A program made the position numbers and the translations under genes. The notes beneath the pieces were generated by a model. It had not been told where the DNA came from and made no database searches. It was given only the letters and a program-made list of their open reading frames with translations. Of a stretch of DNA of 64,000 bases, positions 18,602 through 28,072 are shown piece by piece. How positions within the stretch are numbered: position 1 is the stretch's first letter; each line of letters opens with the position of its first letter. Source of the DNA: Melioribacter sp051488685 (GTDB lineage: Bacteria > Bacteroidota > Ignavibacteria > Ignavibacteriales > Melioribacteraceae); assembly GCF_051488685.1 (NCBI RefSeq), contig NZ_JBPSEH010000004.1:1-64000 (forward strand), written 5' to 3'.

Positions 18602-21055
18602 ATGAGTAAAAAGAAAACAAAAAAAAACAATAACGCCGAGAGAGAATATTTTATTATTACTCCCAGAAAAAAGAAAAAGCTACTGGGGCTAACCCTGATC
18701 GTATTTTCACTTTTTTTATTTTTAAGTATTCTGTCATACTCAAGAGCAGACGAAGCTGCTTTTTCATATACCTTCAAAGATCTTTATGAATTGTTAAGCC
18801 CAAGCGCAGAGCTAAGCAAGAATATTGCCAATGCTCATAACTGGCTGGGCATTATTGGTGCCTATCTCGCTTATTTCTTTATCCATTCTACTATCGGATA
18901 TTTCTCGCTGATATTTCCAGTCGTAATTTTCCTCTGGGGCTATACTATCCTGAGTGGAGTAGAAGTTAAACTTTCGATCTATATTACAAATTTTCTTATC
19001 GCTACCGGTTTGATTCTTTCAACATTTTTCGGAGTGTTACAATCAGCACCTGAAATTGGTTTATTGCCCGACGTTTACGAACTATCGGGCAATATCGGAA
19101 AATTCCTCGGGATGGTTTTGAGCAGACTCATGGGAGGACTCGGAAGCATCATATTTTTATTTACGCTTTTGATTGCTACGCTAATAATTTCATTCGACAT
19201 AAAACTAAGTACTTTATATAATAAATTGCTCCCGTATTTTGAAGATACAAAGGCTAATCGAGAAAACGATGTGGAAGTTAAAATAAATAAAGAAGTGGAT
19301 ACCAGCGATTCTAAAGAGAGTCCTCTGAAAAAATTATTACGAAAAAAAGAGAAAGAGCCTGAAGAAAAGCATCCTGAAGCAGATGATGAAGGTGTAACTG
19401 AAACCCGTATTAAAATTTTAAATAAAGAAAATCTTCCTATCGAAAGTGAATCTGATCAAAAAGCAGAATTGGTCGAGAAGAAAAAATCAAAAGAAGTTAA
19501 AGAGATTGAGTCGGAAGAAGCTCCGGATTTTAGTGATGAAGCCGATTTACCTGACCAGTGGGAAGAAAAAATTAATTATATTCCTCCTACACTCGAATTG
19601 CTAAAGAAACCGGAAGAAGAAGAGATAAAAGTTCACGAAAGCGAACTTAAACGTAATGCTCAACTTCTGAAAGATAAGCTGGCTCTTTTCGATATTCAAA
19701 TTGAAGATATTACTGTAACTCCCGGACCTGTGGTTACGCTTTACGAAATTGTTCCCGCTCCTGGAGTTAAGATCAGCAGAATAGTTAGTCTCGAACACGA
19801 TATTGCACTTGCATTGGCTGCGAGAGGAATTCGAATAATTGCTCCAATTCCAGGAAAGAGTGCTATCGGTGTTGAAATCCCGAATGCCGAAGCTTCGATA
19901 GTAAGAGCTTATTCGGTGCTCAGCAAACTAAACAACTCTAAAGCAGAATTGCCATTGGCATTGGGTAAAACTATTTCTGGCGACGTCTTCATATCAGACC
20001 TGGCAGCAATGCCTCACCTCCTCATTGCAGGTTCAACTGGTTCTGGAAAGAGCGTCGGCATTAATATGATTATTAATAGTCTTCTTTATTCAAAGCATCC
20101 TTCTGATATTAAATTTGTAATTATTGATCCGAAGAAGATAGAACTTTCATTCTACAAAAAATTATCGAAACATTTTCTTGCCGTATCGCCGGATCTAAAT
20201 GAAGAAATAATTACGAATCCTTCCAATGCATTGCTCGCCTTGAAAGCGGTTGAATTTGAAATGGAAAAAAGATACGACAAACTTGCCAAAGCCGGTGTAC
20301 GCAACATAATGGACTACAATAAAAAAGTATTGAATCCCCGGACCAAACCTAAAGATACCGAAGAAATGAAGCATCATAAACTTCCCTACATAATTGTCAT
20401 TATCGATGAGTTAGCCGATCTTATGATAACATCTGGGAAAGAAGTTGAGGAGCCGATTGCGAGACTGGCACAGCTGGCACGGGCGGTGGGAATTCATCTC
20501 ATCCTCGCGACACAAAGACCTTCAGTTAATGTTATTACCGGCGTAATCAAAGCTAATTTCAGCTCACGTATTGCGTATCAGGTGGCTTCAAAAATCGACT
20601 CACGAACAATTCTGGATATGAACGGTGCCGAACAATTATTGGGAAGAGGCGACATGCTCTTTTTGCCGACGGGTATGCCAAAACCAATAAGAATTCAAAA
20701 TGCTTTCATATCGACAGAGGAAGTCGAAAAAGTAGTTAATCATATCTATATGCAGAAGGGCTATTCGAAAAGATACTTGTTGCCCTCGTTGCAGGAAAAA
20801 CAAAAATCTGAAATGTACGACTCACTTTCTGATCTCGATCCGATGTTTGAAGAAGCGGCACGTGTAGTTGTGCGACATCAGCAGGGTTCAGTGTCGTTAC
20901 TGCAAAGAAGATTAAAATTAGGCTACTCTCGCGCCGCCAGAATTATCGACCAGCTGGAACAAGTTGGCATTGTCGGTCCATCTGAAGGAAGTAAAGCCCG
21001 TGAGGTTATTGTCGAAAGTGAAGAACAACTTGAAACTATTCTAAGGTCACTCTAA
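18602..21055 (+). CDS. ftsK: DNA translocase FtsK
   Basis: A septal DNA pump for chromosome segregation, 817 aa. There are four to five membrane segments in the first 200 residues, then an acidic/basic linker (about 200-330). The RecA-like motor has Walker A GSTGSGKS at 477-484 and Walker B VIIDELADLM near 600. A C-terminal winged-helix gamma domain (about 755-817) recognises KOPS-type sites and contacts XerD. A xerD gene is present at 37380. The stop overlaps the next ATG by one base. Confidence 0.97.
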   Translation: MSKKKTKKNNNAEREYFIITPRKKKKLLGLTLIVFSLFLFLSILSYSRADEAAFSYTFKDLYELLSPSAELSKNIANAHNWLGIIGAYLAYFFIHSTIGYFSLIFPVVIFLWGYTILSGVEVKLSIYITNFLIATGLILSTFFGVLQSAPEIGLLPDVYELSGNIGKFLGMVLSRLMGGLGSIIFLFTLLIATLIISFDIKLSTLYNKLLPYFEDTKANRENDVEVKINKEVDTSDSKESPLKKLLRKKEKEPEEKHPEADDEGVTETRIKILNKENLPIESESDQKAELVEKKKSKEVKEIESEEAPDFSDEADLPDQWEEKINYIPPTLELLKKPEEEEIKVHESELKRNAQLLKDKLALFDIQIEDITVTPGPVVTLYEIVPAPGVKISRIVSLEHDIALALAARGIRIIAPIPGKSAIGVEIPNAEASIVRAYSVLSKLNNSKAELPLALGKTISGDVFISDLAAMPHLLIAGSTGSGKSVGINMIINSLLYSKHPSDIKFVIIDPKKIELSFYKKLSKHFLAVSPDLNEEIITNPSNALLALKAVEFEMEKRYDKLAKAGVRNIMDYNKKVLNPRTKPKDTEEMKHHKLPYIIVIIDELADLMITSGKEVEEPIARLAQLARAVGIHLILATQRPSVNVITGVIKANFSSRIAYQVASKIDSRTILDMNGAEQLLGRGDMLFLPTGMPKPIRIQNAFISTEEVEKVVNHIYMQKGYSKRYLLPSLQEKQKSEMYDSLSDLDPMFEEAARVVVRHQQGSVSLLQRRLKLGYSRAARIIDQLEQVGIVGPSEGSKAREVIVESEEQLETILRSL

Positions 21056-21630
21056 TGCTGCGCTCCGTTTTATTGCTCATACTTGTTTCGTTATTCGTTC
21101 AATCCGACCCCTTGTTAAAAAAATTACAGGAAAAATTTGATTCAATTGATAGTTTTACTGCGAACTTTCAATTTAGCTCACCTACCACTAATATTAACGG
21201 GAAAATTTACTACAAGAAACACAATAAATTTGTTATCGATTCAGACACACGTAAAATTATTTCAGATGCCAGATCACTCTGGAATTACGATATTAAAGGC
21301 AAAAGAGTAATTATCAGCGACATAAAAAGTGAGCCGTCGTCTTTTTCAATTGAAAAATATTTATTCGATTTGCCACAGAATTGTAAAGTGAGTAGCTTCA
21401 AAGATAAGTCGGGCAAAAGTTATCTCGTTTTAATACCAAAAATTGAAGAAGATTTCAAGAAAATTACAATCGAAACTTCGAATGATTTTTTTAAAAAAAT
21501 CGAACTAACCGACATCAATGGAGAGACTCATATTATCGAGTTTAATAATATAAAGACCGACGTCAATATAAAAGAAGAAATCTTTACATTTGTGCCTCCA
21601 AAAGGGATACGGATTATTGATCTTCGATAA
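21055..21630 (+). CDS. LolA-like outer-membrane lipoprotein carrier
   Basis: A 191-aa secreted protein with signal peptide about residues 1-18. The mature part starts with the LolA pattern (LLKKLQEKFDSIDSFTANFQF) and continues as an open half-barrel of short strands (GKIYYKKHNKF, LWNYDIKGKRV). LolA ferries lipoproteins across the periplasm to the outer membrane. A LolA-like gene directly after ftsK is a familiar arrangement in this phylum. Sequence conservation in the family is low, so a sibling role is possible. Confidence 0.78.
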   Translation: MLRSVLLLILVSLFVQSDPLLKKLQEKFDSIDSFTANFQFSSPTTNINGKIYYKKHNKFVIDSDTRKIISDARSLWNYDIKGKRVIISDIKSEPSSFSIEKYLFDLPQNCKVSSFKDKSGKSYLVLIPKIEEDFKKITIETSNDFFKKIELTDINGETHIIEFNNIKTDVNIKEEIFTFVPPKGIRIIDLR

Positions 21631-22672
21631 AAAAAATAGCAAATACAGCGGTTACGTAATATCTGCCGTTTTAACGGTTGCATTTCTCTATTTTGCATTT
21701 CGGGGAATCGATCTTCGGAAAGCATTTGGTTTAATAGCGGATACATCTTATTTCTGGCTTGCCATTTATATTTTGATTTTTGTGTTGTCTCATTATGTTC
21801 GGGCATTGAGATGGAAAATTATGATTCAACCCATAAAACATAATGCTTCTTCATTGAATATTTTTGGTGCTGTTATGGTGGGGTACGGAGTTAATTGCGT
21901 TTTGCCGCGATTGGGTGAACTCTATAGAGGATTATTCCTCGGGAAGTGGGAAAAAATATCGCGTAGTACGATGCTTGGATCTATTGTCGTCGAACGCGTT
22001 ATCGATATTGCCGCATTTGGCATTGCTTCAATATTGAGTGTCTATTTTTATTCCGGCGATTTGTATACAAAAATACCTTGGCTAAGGCCGGCACTCAGTA
22101 TCGGTTTCGTTTTTATTGTTGTTGCAGTATTACTGCTCTATGCACTTGTTAAATTCCAGTCTAGTTTTTCCGACAAATTATTCAAATTTCTCGACAGGAT
22201 GAGCCCTGAATTTAAGCATAAAATCGACGAAGGCTTCCAGACGCTTATTGAAGGTTTTGCTACAATCAAAGGTAAAAAAAACATTATAAAAATAATCGGT
22301 TTTACTGTATTGATGTTTTATCTCTATGCTCTCAATACTCTGGTTGGTTTCTATATGCTGGGAATGGAATCCTACAGTATTGTCGATTTTAAAATGGCCT
22401 GGGTGTTTATGGCAATAAGCGCTTTCGGTACCTTGGTACCCACGCCTGGTGGCACTGGCTCTTACCACATGGTTTCCATTTTCGTTCTAACACAATTGTA
22501 TAATTTCGATTTTGAAATAAGTGCTGCTTATGCTATTCTTACCCACTTTATACAGTACGTTGTGTTTATAGGCGGAACGGCTTTAATATTATTCTTGATA
22601 AATCAATTAAGAAAGCAAAGAGGGGAACCTAAAGAAAATTTTGTATCAGTTTTCAAAAGCAATCATGAATAA
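21617..22672 (+). CDS. Lysylphosphatidylglycerol synthase TM region / UPF0104 family membrane protein
   Basis: A polytopic membrane protein of about 351 aa. The hydrophobic pattern gives around eight segments. The family signature LSHYVRALRWKIMI and the loop LPRLGELYRG are both present near the N-terminus, and PTPGGTGSYH lies near residue 280. Relatives include flippase domains of MprF and YbhN-like proteins. Start choice is open: TTG at 21617 lies about 11 nt after AAAGGG and overlaps the lolA-like stop. The frame is open back to a TTG at 21590. The substrate is unknown. Confidence 0.8.
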   Translation: MIFDKKNSKYSGYVISAVLTVAFLYFAFRGIDLRKAFGLIADTSYFWLAIYILIFVLSHYVRALRWKIMIQPIKHNASSLNIFGAVMVGYGVNCVLPRLGELYRGLFLGKWEKISRSTMLGSIVVERVIDIAAFGIASILSVYFYSGDLYTKIPWLRPALSIGFVFIVVAVLLLYALVKFQSSFSDKLFKFLDRMSPEFKHKIDEGFQTLIEGFATIKGKKNIIKIIGFTVLMFYLYALNTLVGFYMLGMESYSIVDFKMAWVFMAISAFGTLVPTPGGTGSYHMVSIFVLTQLYNFDFEISAAYAILTHFIQYVVFIGGTALILFLINQLRKQRGEPKENFVSVFKSNHE

Positions 22673-23312
22673 GTATAATCTGTTTTTAATTTTTATGATA
22701 GTTTCTGCAATTACTCTCAATGCACAATGGGATTTAGGCATTTCGATGGGAGTGGATTTTAAATCGGCTCCGGATTACAGAGACTACGTCAATGCAGTTT
22801 ATGGCCCTTACGGGAAAAAATTATCCACATTTTCTTCCGCTGCTAACTTTTCAATTGAATTGGATTACGCTGGCTTGAAAGATTTTCAACCCGGGATTGA
22901 ATACAGTTTGTTAATCGATTCATATACCGTCACACTGCTTGGTGGTGCAAACGAGCTATCGTACATGATACATCGCCCTTCCTTGCTGGGTTTTTATAAA
23001 ATTGAAGGAGAGGGTTATAAATTTAAATTTGGTTTAGGGGGAGGAGTAAGATTCATAGAATTTACAGAAAAAATTATTACAGAAACCAGATATAATTCAA
23101 GCGGGTACGGTATCATAATTAAAACCGAAGGCGTTACAAAAATCGATAGAAATTTTTACGTATCCGTTGGTATCGACTTGAGATACGATTCATTTAATGA
23201 ATTGTACAACGAGGAACTTGATAAAAAAATTATCAACTTTGCTACTGGCGATGCTGTGAATTTAAATTCTATTTCCGGAGGAATTAAATTGGGTATAGTT
23301 TATTCATTTTAA
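22665..23312 (+). CDS. Predicted outer-membrane beta-barrel protein
   Basis: A 215-aa protein from the ATG at 22665, which overlaps the preceding stop. Residues 1-20 are a signal peptide ending in LNAQ. The mature region is beta-rich with repeated aromatic/Gly strands (GIEYSLLI, FKFGLGGGVRFI, FYVSVGIDLRYD) and ends in a Phe-terminated strand (GIVYSF). This suits a small 8-stranded barrel of the PorT/OmpW-like type. No catalytic motif is visible. Function unknown. Confidence 0.65.
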   Translation: MNKYNLFLIFMIVSAITLNAQWDLGISMGVDFKSAPDYRDYVNAVYGPYGKKLSTFSSAANFSIELDYAGLKDFQPGIEYSLLIDSYTVTLLGGANELSYMIHRPSLLGFYKIEGEGYKFKFGLGGGVRFIEFTEKIITETRYNSSGYGIIIKTEGVTKIDRNFYVSVGIDLRYDSFNELYNEELDKKIINFATGDAVNLNSISGGIKLGIVYSF

Positions 23313-23320
23313 GGAGTTTT

Positions 23321-24187
23321 ATGAACATTATAGAATCGATTTTATTGGGAATAATTCAAGGCTTATCCGAGTATTTGCCAATAAGCAGTACCGGACATTT
23401 AACTGTTGCTGGCAAATTAATGAATCTCATTTCGCTGGAAAATCCCGAGCGCTGGACTGCTTTTATTGCAGTAATTCAACTGGGCACTTTGCTGGCAGTT
23501 CTGGTTTATTTTTATAATGATATTAAGTTGATTGCCGTTGATTTTACGAAAGAAAATATTGCTGCATTCTTTAATAAAAAATCGAAAGTTAATTTAACTA
23601 CTCAATCTCAAAATTCTCTGATGGGTTGGTACCTTATCCTGGCTACTGTTCCCGTTGCAGTTGTCGGATTATTATTCAAAGATTTTATTGAAGGAGTCTT
23701 TACAAAGAATCTTTATGTTATCGCTACTAACCTTATTGTGCTGGCAGTTATCCTTTTCATAGCTGATAAAACTGGTAAATACAAACGAGGTATGAAAGAT
23801 TTAAAATGGTACGATGCGTTGATAATTGGATTGGCTCAGACAATTGCATTAATACCAGGTTCTTCGCGATCGGGCACTACAATAACTGCCGGACTTTTTC
23901 TTGGATTGGAAAGAGAAACAGCAGCTCGATTCTCATTCTTAATGAGCATCCCGGCTGTTTTAGCTAGTGGTCTTTATGAATTATATTCAGCGCTTGAGTA
24001 CATCGATATGCGACAAATAATTAACATGGGTGTGGCAACTCTTTCCTCTGCAGTCGTGGGATATCTTTCAATCGAATTTTTGCTCCGCTATCTTAAAAAG
24101 AAAACCACACTCTTGTTTGTAGTCTATCGTATCTGCGCTGGAATAATAATTTTATTGTTATTGCAGCTTCAACTTATTAACGGGTGA
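23321..24187 (+). CDS. uppP: Undecaprenyl-diphosphatase UppP (BacA)
   Basis: UppP recycles the cell-wall lipid carrier by dephosphorylating undecaprenyl pyrophosphate, and overexpression gives bacitracin tolerance. The 288-aa membrane protein has the first catalytic block QGLSEYLPISSTGH at residues 13-26 and the second, PGSSRSG, at 179-185. About eight membrane segments are visible. An AAGGAG site precedes the ATG. It lies in a string of tightly packed envelope genes. Confidence 0.96.
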   Translation: MNIIESILLGIIQGLSEYLPISSTGHLTVAGKLMNLISLENPERWTAFIAVIQLGTLLAVLVYFYNDIKLIAVDFTKENIAAFFNKKSKVNLTTQSQNSLMGWYLILATVPVAVVGLLFKDFIEGVFTKNLYVIATNLIVLAVILFIADKTGKYKRGMKDLKWYDALIIGLAQTIALIPGSSRSGTTITAGLFLGLERETAARFSFLMSIPAVLASGLYELYSALEYIDMRQIINMGVATLSSAVVGYLSIEFLLRYLKKKTTLLFVVYRICAGIIILLLLQLQLING

Positions 24188-24188
24188 T

Positions 24189-24800
24189 ATGAAAAAGACA
24201 GAAACCATCTTCTTAGTTTTATTTATAGTATTAATATTTATCGGATGCAGATCGCAAGAAAAATCAGATTTTGCCCAACCGGATAAAATTGATAGTCTTT
24301 TGACTCTAAATAATAATGAAAAATTGTATGCAATACTCGATACCGATTTCGGAATAATCGAAATAGAATTGTTCCCTTTTGCAGCACCCAGAACTGTTCG
24401 AAATTTTGTTAGCCTCTCCGAAGAGGGATATTATAACGGTGTGATTTTTCATCGCGTTATTAAAGGATTTATGATACAAACAGGTGATTCCACAGGAACC
24501 GGGATGGGAGGTAAAAGTATTTACGGAGAAGCATTTGAAGATGAATTCTCAGCGGATTTGAAGCACGATTCGCCTGGTACTGTTTCTATGGCTAATTCAG
24601 GTCCAAATACAAACAAAAGCCAGTTTTTTATAACTGTAGCAGCAACGCCATGGCTCAATTTAAAGCATACCGTTTTTGGGAAGGTTCGTAAAGGTCAGGA
24701 TATTGTTGAAAAAATCAGCCTGGTACCTACAAATGAAAACGACAGACCCGTAATACCGGTGTCGATAAAAAACGTTACCGTCGAAAAAAGAAAGTATTAG
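24189..24800 (+). CDS. Lipoprotein peptidyl-prolyl cis-trans isomerase (cyclophilin type)
   Basis: A 203-aa periplasmic foldase. A lipoprotein signal peptide has its lipobox Cys at residue 20 (FIGC). The cyclophilin domain (about residues 47-200) has FHRVIKGFMIQTGDSTGTG with the catalytic Arg, then SMANSGPNTNKSQFFIT. It begins 1 nt after uppP. The lipid anchor implies a membrane-tethered role at the envelope. Confidence 0.93.
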   Translation: MKKTETIFLVLFIVLIFIGCRSQEKSDFAQPDKIDSLLTLNNNEKLYAILDTDFGIIEIELFPFAAPRTVRNFVSLSEEGYYNGVIFHRVIKGFMIQTGDSTGTGMGGKSIYGEAFEDEFSADLKHDSPGTVSMANSGPNTNKSQFFITVAATPWLNLKHTVFGKVRKGQDIVEKISLVPTNENDRPVIPVSIKNVTVEKRKY

Positions 24801-26270
24801 ATGAGTCAGAAAGAGTTTTTCTCTTCAAGGTGGGGTTTAATAATTTCTACGCTTGGAATTGCAGTTGGTACGGGAAACATCTGGCGATTCCCGCGAATAG
24901 TAGCCACAAACGGTGGTGGTTCATTTTTAATACCGTGGCTTATATTTTTATTCTTATGGTCTTTACCTCTTATAATATCTGAATTTGCATTTGGCAAAAC
25001 TGCCAGAAAATCTCCTTTCTTTGCATTTCGGTACTTCGCAGGAGAAAAGAGCGGCTGGATGGGTGCCTTCGTTGCATTTGTATCAACTGCCATAATGTTC
25101 TATTATTCGGTAGTTACAGGCTGGGCTTTATATTATCTTTATTCCTCTTTAACCGGAGCGCTTTTTATTACTACTGACCACATGAATTACTGGAATAATT
25201 TTAGCTCTGGAATTCTACCTTTATTGTTTCATTTCATCGCTATTTTGCTTAGCTCCGCTATAATTTATAGAGGGATAACAGCAGGAATTGAAAAGGTAAA
25301 CAGAGTACTTGTAACCTCGCTTGTGGTGGTGCTTTTCATACTCCTGGTCCGAGCTGTTACATTGCCTGGTGCTATTGAAGGCCTGAAATTCTTTTTCACT
25401 CCAGAAAAAAAATATCTATTCGATTACCGTGTCTGGTTAAATGCACTAACTCAAAATGCATGGGATACAGGAGCCGGATGGGGATTAATAATGACTTATG
25501 CTATCTACATGAAAAAGAGAGAAGACGTTACGCTTAACGGAGCTCTAATTGGTTTTGGTAATAATTCTATTTCATTATTGTCTGGAATGATTATTTTCTC
25601 GACTGTTTTTGCTCTAGGCGGTGATTCCCCGCTTTCGATAATTTCAGAATCTGGACCTGCAAATACCGGACTGACATTTATTTATTTACCATCATTGTTC
25701 AGTAAAATGTCCAATTATGTCTGGCTCAATAGAATCTTTGCGATTCTCTTTTTTATGGCTCTCTCTTTTGCAGCATTAACTTCCCTGATTTCTATGGTTG
25801 AACTGGCTGCTAAAAGTTTGAGCGATGTGGGAATGGAACGGAAAAAATCGATATTGGCTGCTGGTTCAGCGGGATTTATTTTTGGAATTCCGTCGGCATT
25901 AAATGTAGACTTTTTAATCAATCAGGATTGGGTCTGGGGTATTGCTCTTTTGATAAGCGGGGCTTTCATTGCCCTGGCTATAAATAAATACGGCGTAGAT
26001 AGATTCCGAAGGGGGATACTCAATAACCCCGATAGCGACTTGAAAGTTGGTAGTTGGTTCAACGGATTGATTAAATTTGTTATACCTGCTGAAGTAATTG
26101 TTTTAATTTTCTGGTGGTTATTTTCATCAACTTCCTGGGATCCACAATGGTGGCATCCTTTCCATCGAGATAATCTGGGTACCTGTTTATTCCAATGGAG
26201 TAGTGTAATAATTTTACTTATTATTTTGAACGGCATATATAACAATTACAAAAAAGCTAAGGATTATTAA
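24801..26270 (+). CDS. Neurotransmitter:sodium symporter (NSS) family amino-acid transporter
   Basis: A Na+-coupled amino-acid importer of the LeuT fold, 489 aa with about 11-12 membrane segments. The unwound TM1 sodium/substrate site reads GTGNIWRFP at residues 23-31. The ATG follows the previous stop directly. The MetS-type small protein encoded next points to the MetP subgroup (methionine/alanine uptake in actinobacteria). The real substrate here cannot be read from sequence. Confidence 0.92.
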   Translation: MSQKEFFSSRWGLIISTLGIAVGTGNIWRFPRIVATNGGGSFLIPWLIFLFLWSLPLIISEFAFGKTARKSPFFAFRYFAGEKSGWMGAFVAFVSTAIMFYYSVVTGWALYYLYSSLTGALFITTDHMNYWNNFSSGILPLLFHFIAILLSSAIIYRGITAGIEKVNRVLVTSLVVVLFILLVRAVTLPGAIEGLKFFFTPEKKYLFDYRVWLNALTQNAWDTGAGWGLIMTYAIYMKKREDVTLNGALIGFGNNSISLLSGMIIFSTVFALGGDSPLSIISESGPANTGLTFIYLPSLFSKMSNYVWLNRIFAILFFMALSFAALTSLISMVELAAKSLSDVGMERKKSILAAGSAGFIFGIPSALNVDFLINQDWVWGIALLISGAFIALAINKYGVDRFRRGILNNPDSDLKVGSWFNGLIKFVIPAEVIVLIFWWLFSSTSWDPQWWHPFHRDNLGTCLFQWSSVIILLIILNGIYNNYKKAKDY

Positions 26271-26271
26271 A

Positions 26272-26394
26272 TTGTTAACAGTTATCTATGGAGCGTTTAT
26301 AATTTTACTTTTGTGGGGTGGCTTTTTGTATTTTTTGTGGCAAGCAATTAAAAAAGAAAAAATGAAGAAAAGCAATGGCAATAAAATCGGTTAA
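26272..26394 (+). CDS. MetS-type small subunit of the NSS transporter
   Basis: A 40-codon frame from TTG at 26272 to TAA at 26394, too short for most gene callers. It encodes one hydrophobic helix (about residues 3-23, rich in Ile/Leu/Phe/Trp) followed by a Lys-rich tail (AIKKEKMKKSN). Position directly behind an NSS gene, size and the helix-plus-basic-tail design match MetS small subunits, which are required by MetP-type transporters. It starts 2 nt after the transporter stop and its 3' end overlaps holA by 20 nt. The start codon is TTG because no ATG precedes the helix. Confidence 0.7.
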   Translation: MLTVIYGAFIILLLWGGFLYFLWQAIKKEKMKKSNGNKIG

Positions 26395-27385
26395 ATCCGT
26401 AAATCAAATAATTCAAGAGATTAAGAAGGGAATTTTTAAGCCAGTTTATTATTTATGCGGCAACGACCAGTATTCGCTCGAGTCGGCTGTCGATTATCTT
26501 CAGAAGCAACTGGCGCCACAAATAAATTCTGAATTTGATAAGGAGATAATAGCAGCAGAAAAGGGCGAAGATATAAACAGGATAATTGACCTCGCACTTG
26601 CTTTCCCTTTCGGAGGTGGTAAAAAATTACTAATCATAAAAAATTTTGAAAATATTAACAACAAAAAGGAATTAGTTAACTATCTAGATAATCCTCCCGA
26701 TTTTACAGTATTAGTAATTCTTCAATATGCTGAAAAAACCGAACTCAACAAAGAACCATTTAAATTACTGAATGAGAAAGGCTACTTATACGAAGCAATG
26801 GAAGAAAGTGGCGAGGATCTTGTTAACTGGCTAACCAATCGTATGAGAAAATTGAATCTTAATTTTAACGAGGAACAAATACGCATTTTTATCGAAATAG
26901 TTGGTGAAAGTAAATCGCTTTTAAATTCTCAGCTCGACAAAATAGCCGATTATCTCATCTCTAAACCGGATGCAGAATTTGAAGACATTAAAAAATTAAT
27001 TAATCCAACAAGAACTTATACCATTTTCGATTTGCAGGATGCAATTGGTGTGGGTAATATTGCCAGAGCGCTCGAGATTTCTTTCAATCTGCTCGACTCC
27101 AATATGGAAATTGCGATGTTGATTAATATGATGTCCAAATATGTACTGACAATTACTCAAACGCTGGAACTTATGCGGATGAACATAAATGACAGGGAAG
27201 CCTCTACTAAATTAGGGGTTAGCTGGTTTTACTATATAAATTGTAAAAAGGCGAAATTTCTATTAAATGAAAGTCGCTTGAGAAAAGCGGCAAGAGCTTT
27301 GTATGAAGCAGATCTTGCAGTTAAAACTACTCAAACAGAGCCGAAAGATATAGTAACACAACTTCTGGCTAAAATTATCGGTTGA
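26375..27385 (+). CDS. holA: DNA polymerase III delta subunit
   Basis: HolA opens the beta clamp as part of the clamp loader. The 336-aa protein has the N-terminal pattern IKKGIFKPVYYLCGNDQYSLE, the FPFGGGKKLLIIKNFE segment and an all-helical collar domain at the C-terminus (about residues 210-336). The ATG lies inside the end of the small MetS-type frame. Low identity is normal for this family, but the domain order is characteristic. Confidence 0.9.
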   Translation: MAIKSVKSVNQIIQEIKKGIFKPVYYLCGNDQYSLESAVDYLQKQLAPQINSEFDKEIIAAEKGEDINRIIDLALAFPFGGGKKLLIIKNFENINNKKELVNYLDNPPDFTVLVILQYAEKTELNKEPFKLLNEKGYLYEAMEESGEDLVNWLTNRMRKLNLNFNEEQIRIFIEIVGESKSLLNSQLDKIADYLISKPDAEFEDIKKLINPTRTYTIFDLQDAIGVGNIARALEISFNLLDSNMEIAMLINMMSKYVLTITQTLELMRMNINDREASTKLGVSWFYYINCKKAKFLLNESRLRKAARALYEADLAVKTTQTEPKDIVTQLLAKIIG

Positions 27386-27478
27386 AAAATTTTTACCTAT
27401 TAACTAATATTATTTCATTATTTTTGAGCCAATTATCTAAATATTGTTTGAAACAAACTCAATAATGGACGAGTATAA

Positions 27479-28069
27479 TTGCCTAACAATCGTATATTAA
27501 ATGAACTTACTGACGAAGAATTAATTAAACGGTTTCAGGAAACAAATGATCTGGAAGCGTATCAAATTCTCGTTAAACGTTATAAGGACCCTTTAATGAA
27601 CTTTGTATATCGGTTTGTCGGCGACCGGGATGTATGTAGTGATATAGTCCAGGATACAATGATAAAATTTTATTTAAATAAGGACTCATACAGAGAATTT
27701 GCCAAGTTTTCCACGTGGATTTATACGATTGCTGGAAATCTAGCAAAAAATGAACTAAAGAGAAGACGTCGTCGGTCAATTCTCTCGCTTACAAATTCGG
27801 ATGAAGATAAACAAATCCAGGTAGAAGATAAATCCTTTCACCTCCCAGATCGCATAACCGACAGCAATATCAAGAATGACTATATTCAGAAAGCTTTGAT
27901 GAAAATTAAACCGGTCTATCGACAAATGGTAATTCTTAGGGATATTCAAGGTCTCAGCTATGAAGAAATTGCTGAGATTACAAATGTTTCTCTGGGAACA
28001 GTAAAATCGAGAATTAATCGCGGAAGAAACCAATTACAAAAATTATTAAAAAACATATATAACGAGTAG
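27479..28069 (+). CDS. ECF-type RNA polymerase sigma factor
   Basis: A 196-aa sigma-70 family protein with only regions 2 and 4. Region 2 covers about residues 25-95 (LVKRYKDPLMNFVYR, the DIVQDTMIKFY core, FSTWIYTIAGN). Region 4 is at about 145-190 (LRDIQGLSYEEIAEI, then GTVKSRINRGR). The start is TTG with GGACGAG about 9 nt upstream. An ATG at 27465 is out of frame. The next gene looks like its anti-sigma partner. The stimulus is unknown. Confidence 0.92.
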   Translation: MPNNRILNELTDEELIKRFQETNDLEAYQILVKRYKDPLMNFVYRFVGDRDVCSDIVQDTMIKFYLNKDSYREFAKFSTWIYTIAGNLAKNELKRRRRRSILSLTNSDEDKQIQVEDKSFHLPDRITDSNIKNDYIQKALMKIKPVYRQMVILRDIQGLSYEEIAEITNVSLGTVKSRINRGRNQLQKLLKNIYNE

Positions 28070-28072
28070 CCT

